From Luteimonas sp. 9C (GTDB taxonomy: Bacteria; Pseudomonadota; Gammaproteobacteria; Xanthomonadales; Xanthomonadaceae), in contig NZ_LR733312.1 in NCBI RefSeq assembly GCF_902506295.1, forward strand, positions 1,933,989 through 1,997,988: a stretch of 64,000 bases of DNA, read 5' to 3'. Positions within the stretch are counted from its first letter, which is position 1; each line of letters opens with the position of its first letter. Below the pieces are notes generated by a model. It searched no databases. It was not told where the DNA came from and worked only from the letters and a program-made list of their open reading frames with translations. Positions 51,706 to 60,573 of the stretch are shown here, piece after piece. Made by a program: the position numbers and the translations under genes.

Positions 51706-53214
51706 ATGCCGCGACGCCGACCTGCCGATCCCACCGCCCGCCCACGTGACCTGACCCGCGGCGCGATCGGCCCCACGCTGTTCGCCTTCGCCCTGCCGAT
51801 CCTGGGCGGCAACGTGATGCAATCGCTCAACGGTTCGGTGAATGCGGTCTGGATCGGGCGCTTCCTCGGCGAGGGCGCCCTGGCGGCGATCGCGAACGCC
51901 AACAACATCTTGTTCCTGCTGCTGGGCGCGGTGTTCGGCGTCGGCATGGCGGCGACGATCCTCGTGGCCCAGGCGATCGGCCGCGACGATCTGCCCGGCG
52001 CCAAGCGCGTGATCGGTACCAGCGCGACGTTCTTCCTCACCGCCTCGGTGCTGGTCGCGCTGGTCGGCCTGCCGCTGTCGCGCCCCGTGCTGCTGTGGAT
52101 GGGCACGCCGGCCGAAGCGCTGCCGCATGCGGACGCGTATCTGAAGCTGATCTTTCTCGCCGTGCCGTTCCTGTACGCCTTCGCCTTTTTGTCGGCAATC
52201 CTGCGCGGCGCCGGCGATGCGCGCACGCCGTTCCTGTTCCTGCTGCTGGTGGTCGCGCTCGACATCGTGCTGGTGCCGTTGCTGATGCTCGGCGTCGGCC
52301 CGCTGCCGGACATGGGCATGGCCGGCGCGGCACTGGCGAGCCTGATCGCGAACGCGCTCGGCCTGATCGCCCTGCTCGCGTGGCTGCGCCATCGCCGCCA
52401 CCGGCTGTGGATCCATCGCACCGAGCGCCATCTCTACCGGCCCGACTGGACCATCGTGCGTGCGCTGCTGGCCAAGGGCCTGCCGATGGGGCTGCAGATG
52501 GTGATGCTGTCGGCGGCGATGATCGCGATGATCTCGATGGTCAACGCGCACGGCGTCGACACCACCGCCGGCTACGGCGCCGCGCTGCAACTGTGGACCT
52601 ACGTGCAGATGCCGGCGATGGCGATCGGCGCAGCGTGTTCGACGATGGCGGCGCAGAACGTCGGCGCCGGTCACTGGGATCGCGTTTCGCGCATCGCCGC
52701 CACCGGCGTGGGCTTCAACGTGCTGATGACCGGCGGACTGATCGCGCTGTTGCTGCTCCTCGACCGCGCCGCACTGTCGCTGTTCCTCGGCGATGCCAGC
52801 GTGGCGCTGGAGACCGCACGACATCTCAACCGCATCGCGGTCTGGTCGTTCCTGTTCTTCGGCGTGACCTTCGTGCTGTTCGGCGTGGTGCGCTCGACCG
52901 GCGCGGTCATGCCGCCGCTGCTGATCCTGGCGGTCACCTTGTGGGGCGTGCGCGTGCCGTTCGCGACACTCATGCAGCCGGTGCTGGGCGTGGATGCGAT
53001 CTGGTGGAGCTTCCCCGCGAGTGCGCTGCTGGCGATGCTGCTGTCGATCGCCTATTACCGGTGGGGCGGCTGGCGCCGCGCGCGCATGCTCGGCGATGCG
53101 CCGCGCGAACCGGGCGCGATTCCGTCGGAAGTGCCGGCCCATCCGCCGGCGCCGCTGGCCGGTGTCGATCCCGACGATGCGGAGCCCGCGGGACGACAGC
53201 CGGCCCGCGGCTGA
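51706..53214 (+). CDS. MATE-family multidrug efflux transporter
   Basis: A 502-residue, 12-helix transporter made of two homologous halves. MATE features include FALPILGGNVMQSLNGSVNA with IGRFLGEGALAAIANANNI in helix 1-2, GMAATILVAQAIGRDD, LRGAGDARTPF in the first half, and SMVNAHGVDTTAGYGAALQL plus SFPASALLAMLLSIAYYRWG in the second. It exchanges Na+ or H+ for cationic drugs in known members. The Ala/Pro-rich cytoplasmic tail (about 450-502) is long. The ATG at MPRRRP is preferred to a TTG four codons upstream. Confidence 0.9.
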   Translation: MPRRRPADPTARPRDLTRGAIGPTLFAFALPILGGNVMQSLNGSVNAVWIGRFLGEGALAAIANANNILFLLLGAVFGVGMAATILVAQAIGRDDLPGAKRVIGTSATFFLTASVLVALVGLPLSRPVLLWMGTPAEALPHADAYLKLIFLAVPFLYAFAFLSAILRGAGDARTPFLFLLLVVALDIVLVPLLMLGVGPLPDMGMAGAALASLIANALGLIALLAWLRHRRHRLWIHRTERHLYRPDWTIVRALLAKGLPMGLQMVMLSAAMIAMISMVNAHGVDTTAGYGAALQLWTYVQMPAMAIGAACSTMAAQNVGAGHWDRVSRIAATGVGFNVLMTGGLIALLLLLDRAALSLFLGDASVALETARHLNRIAVWSFLFFGVTFVLFGVVRSTGAVMPPLLILAVTLWGVRVPFATLMQPVLGVDAIWWSFPASALLAMLLSIAYYRWGGWRRARMLGDAPREPGAIPSEVPAHPPAPLAGVDPDDAEPAGRQPARG

Positions 53215-53296
53215 ATCTTCGTCCCGCCATGCCTTGACCCACCGGATGTGCGGCGGCATCTAGAGCGCACGCCTCGCGCACCTCCGGAACTCTTCC

Positions 53297-53734
53297 ATGC
53301 GTCTCATCCATGCCCTGACGACATCGCTGCTGATCGCGTGCGTCGCATTGCCTGCGACTGCGCAGCAGTTGCGCGACCCGGCCGATCCGCCGCCACATGC
53401 CGGACAGACGCTGCGTCAGGTGGAACCGGCGCCGCGGATTCCGACGGCGACGGGCACGCGCTCTGCTGCTGATCCGTCAGGAAATGCCGCGCGCGACCGC
53501 TGTCTGCAACGCGCGACCGCGTCGATCCAGCCGACCAGCCATGCGCGTGTGGCGAGCGCGCAACGACAGGCTGCAGCGGTCGAGACGCAACGTGCAGCGC
53601 GCGGTGGCGATGCCGCGGATCCGACCGACCGGTCGGGACTGCGCGCGCAGCGCGATGCCAGCCAGCGCATGGTGACGCGCGAGCGCACTGCAGCGAATCA
53701 GCGTGTCGCGCTCGCCCAGGCCAACTGCCGCTGA
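53297..53734 (+). CDS. Small secreted protein, unknown
   Basis: A 145-residue protein with a signal peptide (1-22, MRLIHALTTS...ATAQQ). The mature part is low in hydrophobics and rich in Ala, Arg, Gln and Thr, with a helical C-terminal half containing two Cys (DRCLQRATAS and the final ANCR). I do not recognise a family. It may be a periplasmic helical protein. The ribosome site is weak (GGAACTCTTCC). Confidence 0.55.
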   Translation: MRLIHALTTSLLIACVALPATAQQLRDPADPPPHAGQTLRQVEPAPRIPTATGTRSAADPSGNAARDRCLQRATASIQPTSHARVASAQRQAAAVETQRAARGGDAADPTDRSGLRAQRDASQRMVTRERTAANQRVALAQANCR

Positions 53735-54001
53735 CCTATGCTCCTGCTGACCGCCTCTGCGGGAGCGCGCTCTGCGGATGTCGCTGCGTCAACATTCCAC
53801 TAGACGCTGGAGGCGTCTCGCGTCAGCGGAACCACGGGGCTTCCATCTTCGCGAGATCCCACATCGGGCGATTGGTGATGCCGCGCGGAAATGAGGATGC
53901 AGTCCGGCGTCCGCTGGAATGCCGGGGACGAACCGATTCGCGAAGATCGAGCACTGAGGCGCTAGTAGCCATCGAGGCTGCAGACAACCGCCCGACGCAC
54001 C
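53735..54001. other. Gap between convergent genes; possible gene-end fragment on minus strand
   Basis: No complete gene is visible. On the minus strand, positions 53823-53885 encode a short non-shadow-like peptide ending in MWDLAKMEAPWFR and a stop. It could be the last piece of a deleted gene, but I cannot name it. Confidence 0.25.
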
Positions 54002-54733
54002 TCACCCCCACTTCGGCATCTTCGCCCGATCCAGCCCCGCCACCTCGAACACCGCGATCCGCGTGCCGCCCGCCTTCACCGGGAACTCGATCGACACCGT
54101 CCTCGCGCCGTCGAGCAGGCGCCACAGCGCGCGCTCGTCGTCGATGAACATGGCGATGGCCTCGTCGGTCTTCGGGCGGTTTGCCGCCATGCGTCGCGGC
54201 TCGCCGTCGTCGACGCGCACGCTGACGCGGCAGCTGGGGTAGCAGTCGAAATCGCCGGCCTGCAGCACGAGGTAGCTGCTGCGTCCCCAGGACGGATGGT
54301 CGCGGAAGATCAGGCGCACCTGTTTCGCGCCGGTGCCATCGACGTCGATGTTGTCTTTGGCGTAGATCGCCGCCGACAGCTGTTCGCCGCCTTCGACGTT
54401 CGCGGTGTTGTAGATCCACAACGCCTGGGTGCGCGCGGTTTCGCGCAACGCTTCGCCCTTGGCCGCGACGTCGTCGAACTTCGCACGCACGCGTTCTGAG
54501 GCGGCGGTGTCGGGGTAGCGCGCGAGCAACACGTCGGCCTGTGCCTTCGCCAATGCCCAGTTCTCGATCGCGATGGCGGCTTCGAAATCAGCCTCCGCCG
54601 CTTCGGCCTGTTGTTCGGCTGCGGCGGCTTGGGCCTGCGCCTGTGCGGCGGCCTGGGCTTCGCGATCCTGGCAGGCGGTCAGCGGGAGCAGCGCGGCGAG
54701 CAGTGCGGTGGCGAGCAGGTGTCGGGATGTCAT
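54002..54733 (-). CDS. Lipoprotein with helical N-terminal region, unknown
   Basis: A 243-residue lipoprotein (lipobox LLPLTAC, C21). A coiled-coil-like Ala/Gln/Glu segment (about 25-60, QAAAAEQQAEAAEADFEAAI) is followed by a globular beta-rich part from about 100. That part includes LIFRDHPSWGRSSYLVLQAG, a Cys pair (FDCYPSCRV) and VSIEFPVKAGGTRIAVFEVA. The beta part resembles domains that sense or bind ligands in the periplasm, but no family is certain. The start overlaps the hydrolase stop by 4 nt. Confidence 0.7.
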   Translation of the reverse strand: MTSRHLLATALLAALLPLTACQDREAQAAAQAQAQAAAAEQQAEAAEADFEAAIAIENWALAKAQADVLLARYPDTAASERVRAKFDDVAAKGEALRETARTQALWIYNTANVEGGEQLSAAIYAKDNIDVDGTGAKQVRLIFRDHPSWGRSSYLVLQAGDFDCYPSCRVSVRVDDGEPRRMAANRPKTDEAIAMFIDDERALWRLLDGARTVSIEFPVKAGGTRIAVFEVAGLDRAKMPKWG

Positions 54734-55713
54734 GCGGGCGTTCCTCGTTCGATCAGCCAGTGCACCGCGTCGGCGACATCGCGCGGTTGCTCCATCAGGG
54801 TCATGTGGCCGCTGCGCTCGAGCAGGACCTGACGCGCCTGCGGCATGCGGGCAGCGTACAGGGCCATCGCGCTCGGATCGATCACCGCATCGTGCGCGCC
54901 CCAGATCAGCACCGCAGGCTGACGGATCTCGCCGGCAGCATCGCCGGGCGCAAACCGTTCGTCACTGCGGCCGATGCGATCGAGCACCGATTGTTCGAAC
55001 GCGGCCTCATTGCGGCGATGGCGCACGAACGCGATCGTGCCCGGCCAGGGCAGCGGCGGCCGCGCACTGCGTTCGTGGAACAGCACGGACATGTACTGCT
55101 CCATCGACGCGGTGTCCTCGATGCCGAAGGGATTGCGGCCGTCGAGTACGGCGAGACCGAAGGCGTTGTCCTCGAAGTGCACGCCGGCCGCATCGAGCAG
55201 ACCGACGCGCGCGACGAGCTCGGGATATTTCGCGGCGACCAGTGCGGCGATGCCGCCGCCCATCGAATGCCCCAGCAGCACCACCGGGCCTGCATCGAGA
55301 TGACGCAGGAACGCAGCGACGTGCGCGGCTTCGGCGACGAAGCCGTGATCCGCATCCGCGATGCGTTCGCTGTCGCCCCAGCCCGGCAGATCCGGCATGA
55401 CCAGGCGATGGCGCGCATCGAGTTCGGGCACCAGCCGGTACCAGTTCTCCTTGCTGCCGGTGTAGCCGTGCAGCATCACCAGCGTCGACGCGGACGCATC
55501 GGTGCCCGCGCGTTCGGTCCAGCACCAGCGCAGGCCGTCGATGCGCGCGCGATGCACGCGCAGCCGCAGCCTTCGACGCTGGCGCGCGTACTCGGCGCGG
55601 ATCAGTTGCCGCGGCTCGCGGAACAGCAGCCACGCGAATGCGGCGATGCCGATGGCCGCAACGCACGCGGCCGCCACGAGGGCGGCCGCGAACGGTTGGC
55701 TCAATGCCTGCAT
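54730..55713 (-). CDS. Alpha/beta hydrolase with N-terminal membrane anchor
   Basis: A 327-residue hydrolase. A membrane helix at about 9-30 anchors the enzyme. The core has oxyanion-hole strand LVMLHGYTGSKENW, nucleophile elbow LLGHSMGGG (S150), acid in IWGAHDAVIDP and catalytic His in ERSGHMTLMEQP. It resembles lipase/esterase LipL- or monoacylglycerol-lipase-like proteins. The substrate is unknown. It sits directly after the M1 aminopeptidase (4-nt gap) and overlaps the lipoprotein gene, so the three form an operon. Confidence 0.82.
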   Translation of the reverse strand: MQALSQPFAAALVAAACVAAIGIAAFAWLLFREPRQLIRAEYARQRRRLRLRVHRARIDGLRWCWTERAGTDASASTLVMLHGYTGSKENWYRLVPELDARHRLVMPDLPGWGDSERIADADHGFVAEAAHVAAFLRHLDAGPVVLLGHSMGGGIAALVAAKYPELVARVGLLDAAGVHFEDNAFGLAVLDGRNPFGIEDTASMEQYMSVLFHERSARPPLPWPGTIAFVRHRRNEAAFEQSVLDRIGRSDERFAPGDAAGEIRQPAVLIWGAHDAVIDPSAMALYAARMPQARQVLLERSGHMTLMEQPRDVADAVHWLIERGTPA

Positions 55714-55717
55714 CGCC

Positions 55718-57724
55718 TCAGTTGGCGGGTGCTGGCGCCGCCGGATCGGCAGGCGCGGCCGGATCGACCGCCGGCACGTCAGCCGGCGCAGGCGCCGGTG
55801 CCGGCTTGGCCTCGTTGATCAGCTTCTCCACCGAACCGGTCGTGATCGGGTGGTAGCCCGGACGTGCGGTTTCGAAGATCTGCTTCGCCAGTGCGAGACC
55901 CGGCTCGGTCTGCACCAGCGCGGTGTAGATCGGCATGATCAGCTTGCGACGGCCGACGCGCGCAGTGAACTCGGCCAGCGCCTCGTTCGCCTGCGTGTAC
56001 CCGCTGCGCACCGCCAGCGGATACCAGCGCATCGCGATCTCGCCGTTGTCGGTGCCGGTGAACGTGTAGGCCTCATCGAGCTGGGCCAGCTGTTCGACGG
56101 TCAGCGTCGGCGGCAGGCTTTCGAGGAAGTGCAGCCACTCCTGGGTCGACCACGCATCGGTGATCTGACGCGGCGGCAGCTGCGCGCTGCCCAGCCACGC
56201 CAGACGCGCGGAATCGACGATGCCGAAGTTGCGCGACATCACCTGCGGCGCGTAACCCGGAATGCCCGGCGCGTAAACCCATTCCTGGATCTCGGCCTCG
56301 GTCACGGTGTCGGGGAACTTGTCGAACAGGTTTTCCTTGGCGTAGGCGAGGAACTGTTCCGTGGTGATGCTCTGGAACGCGAAGTGGTCGAAATAGCCGC
56401 GCAGGAAGGTGTCGAAATTCTCGCGACCGAAGCGCTGCTCCAGGAACTGCAGGAACCACGCGCCCTTGTCGTAGGACACCGCGCTCAGCGCGTCGTCGGC
56501 GTCGAGATCGGTCCCCGGCTTGACCGCCAGCGCCTGGGTGGCTTCGGGCATGGCGCCGATGTTGTCGCGCAGCGAGTTGCGCGCGATCACGTACTCCATG
56601 TCGCTGACTTCCTTGCCGTACAGCGACTCGACGATGCGGTTCTCGACGTAGCTGGTGAAGCCCTCGTTGAGCCAGCCATGCTTGGCACTGGAGAAGGTCA
56701 CCAGGTTGCCCGACCAGCTGTGCGCGAGCTCGTGCGCGATCAGCGAGACCAGCGACTTGTCGCCGACGATGACGGTCGGGGTGATGAACGACAGGCGCGG
56801 ATTCTCCATGCCGCCGTAGGGGAACGACGGCGGCAGGATCAGCAGGTCGTAACGCTCCCAGCGATAGGGGCCGTAGAGCTGCTCGGTCGTGGCGATCATC
56901 TTCTCGGTGTCGGCGAATTCCGCCACCGCGCGATCGATCATCGCCGGCTCGGCCCATACGCCCGCGCGCCCGGAAATCTCCTTGAACACCAGATCGCCGG
57001 CCGAGATCGCCATCAGGTACGACGGAATCTTCTGCGGCATCTTGAAGGTGTAATCGCCGTCACGCTGGGCGGCCGGATCGTTGTCGGCGCTCATCAGCAC
57101 CATGACGTCCGGACGCGCGGTGACGTGCGCGGTGTAGGTGTAGCGGATGGCCGGCGTGTCCTGCAGCGGCACCCACGAACGCGCGTGGATCTGCTGCGAC
57201 TGGCTGAACATGAAGGGCAGCTGCTTGCCTTCGGTCATCTCCGGCGTGAGCCACTGCAGGCCCGACGCGTCCGGCGAGGTCACGTAGGTCACACGGACCT
57301 TGGCGTTGCGCGCGGGCGTTTCGATGGTGAGCTTGCTGCCCAGGGTCGCATCGGCCTGCGCCAGCGCGTACTGCAACGGCTGCCACTGGCCACCCGCGGC
57401 TTCGCCTTCGACTTTCGAGATCGTCAGATCGCGCGTGTCGAGCACCAGCTGCGTCGCAGCCGGGTCCTTCCACTGCAACGTGTAGGTCGCGGTGCCGGCG
57501 ATGGTCTTCGCGTCGAAGTCGAGCGCGATATCGAGCGCCAGGTCCTCGGTGACGACCTTGTCGGGCTCGGCGTAGGAATGCTCGTCGCGGTCGACGGCGG
57601 CGGGCGCAGCACCGGTCCCGGGGGTCACGGCGGTCTGTTCTCCGGATTCGCGCTGGCAACCGACGGCCAGCAGGGCGAACAGCAGTGCCGGCAGGAACCG
57701 GCGGACATCCAGCTTCGAGCGCAT
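55718..57724 (-). CDS. M1-family aminopeptidase, outer-membrane/periplasmic lipoprotein
   Basis: A 668-residue zinc metallopeptidase of the leukotriene-A4-hydrolase/aminopeptidase-N clan. The N terminus is a lipoprotein signal (FALLAVGC). The catalytic domain has the GxMEN exopeptidase motif (YGGMENP) and HELAH with H331, E332 and H335, plus the third ligand E354 (WLNEGF, 18 residues later). C-terminal helical repeats follow, then a Pro/Ala tail. It is exported, unlike cytosolic PepN, so it probably digests peptides in the periplasm. The ATG at MRSKLD is preferred because the ten upstream codons would spoil the signal peptide. Confidence 0.92.
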   Translation of the reverse strand: MRSKLDVRRFLPALLFALLAVGCQRESGEQTAVTPGTGAAPAAVDRDEHSYAEPDKVVTEDLALDIALDFDAKTIAGTATYTLQWKDPAATQLVLDTRDLTISKVEGEAAGGQWQPLQYALAQADATLGSKLTIETPARNAKVRVTYVTSPDASGLQWLTPEMTEGKQLPFMFSQSQQIHARSWVPLQDTPAIRYTYTAHVTARPDVMVLMSADNDPAAQRDGDYTFKMPQKIPSYLMAISAGDLVFKEISGRAGVWAEPAMIDRAVAEFADTEKMIATTEQLYGPYRWERYDLLILPPSFPYGGMENPRLSFITPTVIVGDKSLVSLIAHELAHSWSGNLVTFSSAKHGWLNEGFTSYVENRIVESLYGKEVSDMEYVIARNSLRDNIGAMPEATQALAVKPGTDLDADDALSAVSYDKGAWFLQFLEQRFGRENFDTFLRGYFDHFAFQSITTEQFLAYAKENLFDKFPDTVTEAEIQEWVYAPGIPGYAPQVMSRNFGIVDSARLAWLGSAQLPPRQITDAWSTQEWLHFLESLPPTLTVEQLAQLDEAYTFTGTDNGEIAMRWYPLAVRSGYTQANEALAEFTARVGRRKLIMPIYTALVQTEPGLALAKQIFETARPGYHPITTGSVEKLINEAKPAPAPAPADVPAVDPAAPADPAAPAPAN

Positions 57725-57817
57725 AGGGGTGTTTGGCAACGGACAGGGATGCACAGTCTAGCGCGGGGGGATGGCGGGCCTGTGGCGCGCGCGGAATCGC
57801 GCACCTGTGCGGCTTTG

Positions 57818-57942
<125 letters not shown>

Positions 57943-57956
57943 AGCTCTTGATCTGA

Positions 57957-58467
57957 AATCGAGCCGTAGAGCGAGCCGAGCACCGGAGCCTGGCGTGGCC
58001 GAAGAGCAGCCCATGTCTGAGCGCAGCGAGTTTGGGCTGCGTGCCGCGTCAGGCGAGGCGCGGAGGGGACCGACGCGGCTTCATGCGTCGGCTCGCGTCC
58101 GGCGAAGACGGTTTTGCTTACTTTTGCCAAGACAAAAGTAAGCCGCGCGACAGCGCGGAAGCCCTGTACTTGACCTTCGCTCCTGCGGTTGATTCTTTGC
58201 TGGGAACATCGAAGTCGCAGAGAGACGAGCTGAGAAGCGCAGGCAAGTACAGAGCTTTCGCCCGCTGCGCGTGCGAGTCCCTTTTGGACGGACCCAAAAG
58301 GAACCAAAAGGTCCCTTCGCCGGACGCGATCCGCCGCGATACAGCCGCAGCGGTTCCCTGCGCTTCTCGGGCGACGGGGCACGCAGCCCAAACTCGCTAC
58401 GCTCAGACATGGGCTGCTCTTCGACCCCGACGCCCTGCGATGCTCGGCTCGCTTTACGGCTCGATTC
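57957..58467. repeat. Long imperfect inverted repeat with internal hairpin, non-coding
   Basis: Arms of about 151 nt (57957-58107) and 153 nt (58315-58467) are reverse complements with scattered mismatches. Both carry, on opposite strands, the same MSERSEFGLRA-like open stretch and the AATCGAGCCGTA(G/A)AGCGAGCC end. The 207-nt centre holds a perfect 11-bp hairpin (GCTTACTTTTG / CAAAAGTAAGC, 58116-58143). Outside the right arm, near 58484-58505, a short inverted copy of the neighbouring hexamer tract occurs. I see no gene in the whole 57725-58668 interval. Confidence 0.8.
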
Positions 58468-58668
58468 CAGTCAACGGCGAACAGCCGAAGCCAAAGCCAA
58501 AAACCAGAGCCGAGGCGAAAAGAAAGATCAGAATGGATGATCGGACATGCATCCGTTGAAAGCCCAGCTTTCGCTGGAACGACGAACGTGAGGCTTCGTG
58601 CGCGACGGGCTTCGGCAATAGGCCGCGCCGGCGAGCGCGAAGCACAACGTCGAAAACCTGATCACCCA

Positions 58669-58699
58669 TAAAAGCAGAAGGCCCGCTTCCGCGGGCCTT
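58669..58699 (-). terminator. Rho-independent terminator of flgM-flgN
   Basis: A perfect 9-bp stem AAGGCCCGC / GCGGGCCTT (GGAA loop on the minus strand) followed by CTGCTTTT, 27 nt past the flgN stop. Confidence 0.9.
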
Positions 58700-58725
58700 C
58701 CTGACACATCAGAGCGGAGCGCGCC

Positions 58726-59070
58726 TCACACCACCGCCAACTGCCGTGCCTGCGCGCGGGTACCGGTGTAGCCGTTCGCGCCGTAGGTGCCGGTCGACTC
58801 CGTACGGCCCATGTGTCGCAGCGCCCAGTCGACTTCACGACGGCGGCGCGACAACAGCACGTTGTTGGCCTGGTTGAGGATGCGCAGCGCGGAAATGCGG
58901 TCGGCGACGGCGAGATCCGGCGGGGCGGCTTCGGCCTGGCGCAGGGCGCGGACCTTGGCCTCGGTGGAGGCCAGCAATGCGACCACGTCGTTGTCGAGCA
59001 GGGCCTGGCGCTCGGCCTGCAGGGCGCCTTCGAGCGCGTCGAGCGCGCCGGACTGGGCGATCGCGGTCAT
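58726..59070 (-). CDS. flgN: Flagellar hook-filament junction chaperone FlgN
   Basis: A 114-residue helical export chaperone that escorts FlgK and FlgL. It has the FlgN-typical pattern: LEGALQAERQALLDNDVVAL near the N terminus and LNQANNVLLSRRRREVDWAL in the second half, then a flexible YGANGYTGTRAQ tail. Its start overlaps the flgM stop by 4 nt, so the two are coupled. Length is close to other FlgN proteins. Confidence 0.88.
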   Translation of the reverse strand: MTAIAQSGALDALEGALQAERQALLDNDVVALLASTEAKVRALRQAEAAPPDLAVADRISALRILNQANNVLLSRRRREVDWALRHMGRTESTGTYGANGYTGTRAQARQLAVV

Positions 59071-59384
59071 CGCGCGCCTTCCAGCTGCCGTTCGAGACCC
59101 AGCATGCGGGTGGCGATGGTCGGGGCGTCGATGGCATAGCTGCCGTCGGCGATCGCGGCCTTCAGCGCGTTCACACGGGCCATGTCGATACCCGCCGGTG
59201 CGGTGCCCAGTTCGCGTCCCATGGCCTGCAGTCCTTCGGCGTCGCCGGTCAGGATGACGCGGTCGACCGCCGGGGTCGCCGCGACGGGTTCGTTGCGCGG
59301 GGCGCCGGTGCGGCCCACGGACGACAGCGCCGCCGCTTCCGGTGCGCGGGCCGCCGGGGGCGGTGCATCGATCCTGTGGGTCAT
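59067..59384 (-). CDS. flgM: Anti-sigma-28 factor FlgM
   Basis: A 105-residue inhibitor of FliA that is secreted once the hook-basal body is complete. The N-terminal half is unstructured-looking (Ala/Pro-rich). The conserved C-terminal sigma-binding helices are DRVILTGDAEGLQAMGRELG, IDMARVNALKAAIADGSYAI and APTIATRMLGLERQL. The ATG at MTHRID has GAGGAG 7 nt upstream; codons further upstream lie within its promoter. It is preceded by a sigma-28 promoter and coupled to flgN. Confidence 0.93.
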   Translation of the reverse strand: MTHRIDAPPPAARAPEAAALSSVGRTGAPRNEPVAATPAVDRVILTGDAEGLQAMGRELGTAPAGIDMARVNALKAAIADGSYAIDAPTIATRMLGLERQLEGAR

Positions 59385-59415
59385 CGGGCGGCTCCTCGTG
59401 CTCGGTACGAACACG

Positions 59416-59442
59416 ATAACGGCCACCCGCGGCGGAACTTGA
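59416..59442 (-). promoter_or_regulatory. Sigma-28 (FliA) promoter of flgMN
   Basis: On the minus strand: TCAAGTTC, 11 nt, GCCGTTAT, against the FliA consensus TAAAGTTT-N11-GCCGATAA. The start point would fall about 25 nt before the flgM ATG, leaving room for the GAGGAG ribosome site. This gives the usual feedback loop of FliA on its own inhibitor. Confidence 0.85.
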
Positions 59443-59495
59443 GGCCCCGCGCACCGCGAGTGTGTGATGACACGTTCAGCTTCGGACGGCGGGTT

Positions 59496-60179
59496 TCAGA
59501 GGACGACCTCGACCACGCCGCTCTCCGGCGTCAGCCGGCCGCGGATCACCTTGTTCGAGCCGCTGTTCTGCACCGCGACCCGCTCGCCGACCCGGGCCGA
59601 GCCGAGCGCGACGCCGGGCACGCGCACCTCCACGCCGCCCGCGCGCGAGACGAGGACGACCGGATCGCCGCGTTTGACCGGCTGCCCGGCCTGCACGTCA
59701 TTGCCGGTCAGCACGCTGCCGGCGCCGAGGCCGCGGGCCGGAATGCGGCCGGCGAGTTCGGCAGGATCACTGAAGACCGCGCCGTCGAGATGGCCGACCT
59801 CGCGGCGCTGCACGCTCAGCTTCGACGGATCGATCGGCTCGCCGGCACGGACCGGACCGGTGACGACGACCACGTCGGCCTCGCGGCGCAACGTGACCGG
59901 CACATACAGACGCCAGCCGGGCGCATCGCCGCAGCGCACCTGGGCGATCCGCGGACTGGTGGCGACGGCTTCGAGTGGCTGGCTGCAGGCGGCCAGCCGC
60001 AGGCGGGAGTCGAGACGCGCCTCGCCGGCAGCCTCCGGGCCGCCGATCGCCTGCAGGGCGGCAGCGCGGATGGCGTCGAGCGGCTGCGGCGCGGAGTCGG
60101 CGAAAACGGGTGACGCCCAGGCCAGCACCAGCATCGCGGGCAGGCAGACGGATCGGAATCGGGCGCGCGGAGTGTCCAT
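59496..60179 (-). CDS. flgA: Flagellar P-ring assembly chaperone FlgA
   Basis: A 227-residue periplasmic chaperone for the P-ring protein FlgI. The signal peptide ends near residue 27 (LAWASPVFADSA). The SAF domain (about 100-165) contains EPIDPSKLSVQRREVGHLDG, and the C-terminal barrel domain GDPVVLVSRAGGVEVRVPGV and ARVGERVAVQN. The last residues are the conserved VIRGRLTPESGVVEV. Lengths agree with other FlgA proteins. The ATG used is only 2 nt from the start point predicted from a sigma-54-like box; an internal Met16 (MLVLAW) could be the real start. Confidence 0.93.
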   Translation of the reverse strand: MDTPRARFRSVCLPAMLVLAWASPVFADSAPQPLDAIRAAALQAIGGPEAAGEARLDSRLRLAACSQPLEAVATSPRIAQVRCGDAPGWRLYVPVTLRREADVVVVTGPVRAGEPIDPSKLSVQRREVGHLDGAVFSDPAELAGRIPARGLGAGSVLTGNDVQAGQPVKRGDPVVLVSRAGGVEVRVPGVALGSARVGERVAVQNSGSNKVIRGRLTPESGVVEVVL

Positions 60180-60191
60180 GCGCGGGAGAGC

Positions 60192-60207
60192 TGCAAGGGA
60201 TGTGCCG
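60192..60207 (-). promoter_or_regulatory. Sigma-54-like promoter before flgA
   Basis: On the minus strand: CGGCAC-ATCCC-TTGCA, matching the -24/-12 consensus TGGCAC-N5-TTGCA at all but the first base. The predicted start point (about 60181) almost touches the flgA ATG. Confidence 0.5.
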
Positions 60208-60521
60208 GCGCTGGTCCGTCCGGCGCCCAGCTGCCGTCATTCCGGCGCAGTCCGGAGGCGCCCTCGACAGCGCGCAGCGGGTCATCCAGTGACGTGGCCC
60301 GTAGCGCCCGACGCACTCGATTGCCTAGCGGCTGAACGCCGGGCGCCGGATCCCCCTGCGAGAGAGCCAGGCGGGGAACGCCGGTTGCACCCACCCTGGA
60401 TGCGTCAGGTCAGTCGCGTGCAGATCACCGGCGCGACAGAAATCCGACGCCACCGGCGCCGACATCGGGACACCCGCGCATTCCAGCTCGCCACGCCTGT
60501 GCAAGCCCGTCGCAGCGCCTC

Positions 60522-60536
60522 TGGCACGCGGCTTGC
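60522..60536 (+). promoter_or_regulatory. Sigma-54 promoter of flgBCDE
   Basis: TGGCAC-GCGGC-TTGC is a full match to the -24/-12 consensus. The predicted start is near 60548, 26 nt before the flgB ATG. The rest of the 60180-60573 gap holds no gene. It should contain the activator (FleQ/FlrC-type) sites and the divergent flgA promoter. Confidence 0.9.
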
Positions 60537-60573
60537 CTGATCGCAGGCGACACCCCGCCCACTGGAGGGCAGC

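Noticed and set aside
57960..58460. Paired small genes on both strands (MSERSEFGL... peptides) in the inverted repeat
   Set aside because: The same peptide appears on opposite strands only because the arms are reverse complements; there is no ribosome site or family. I treat it as a non-coding repeat.
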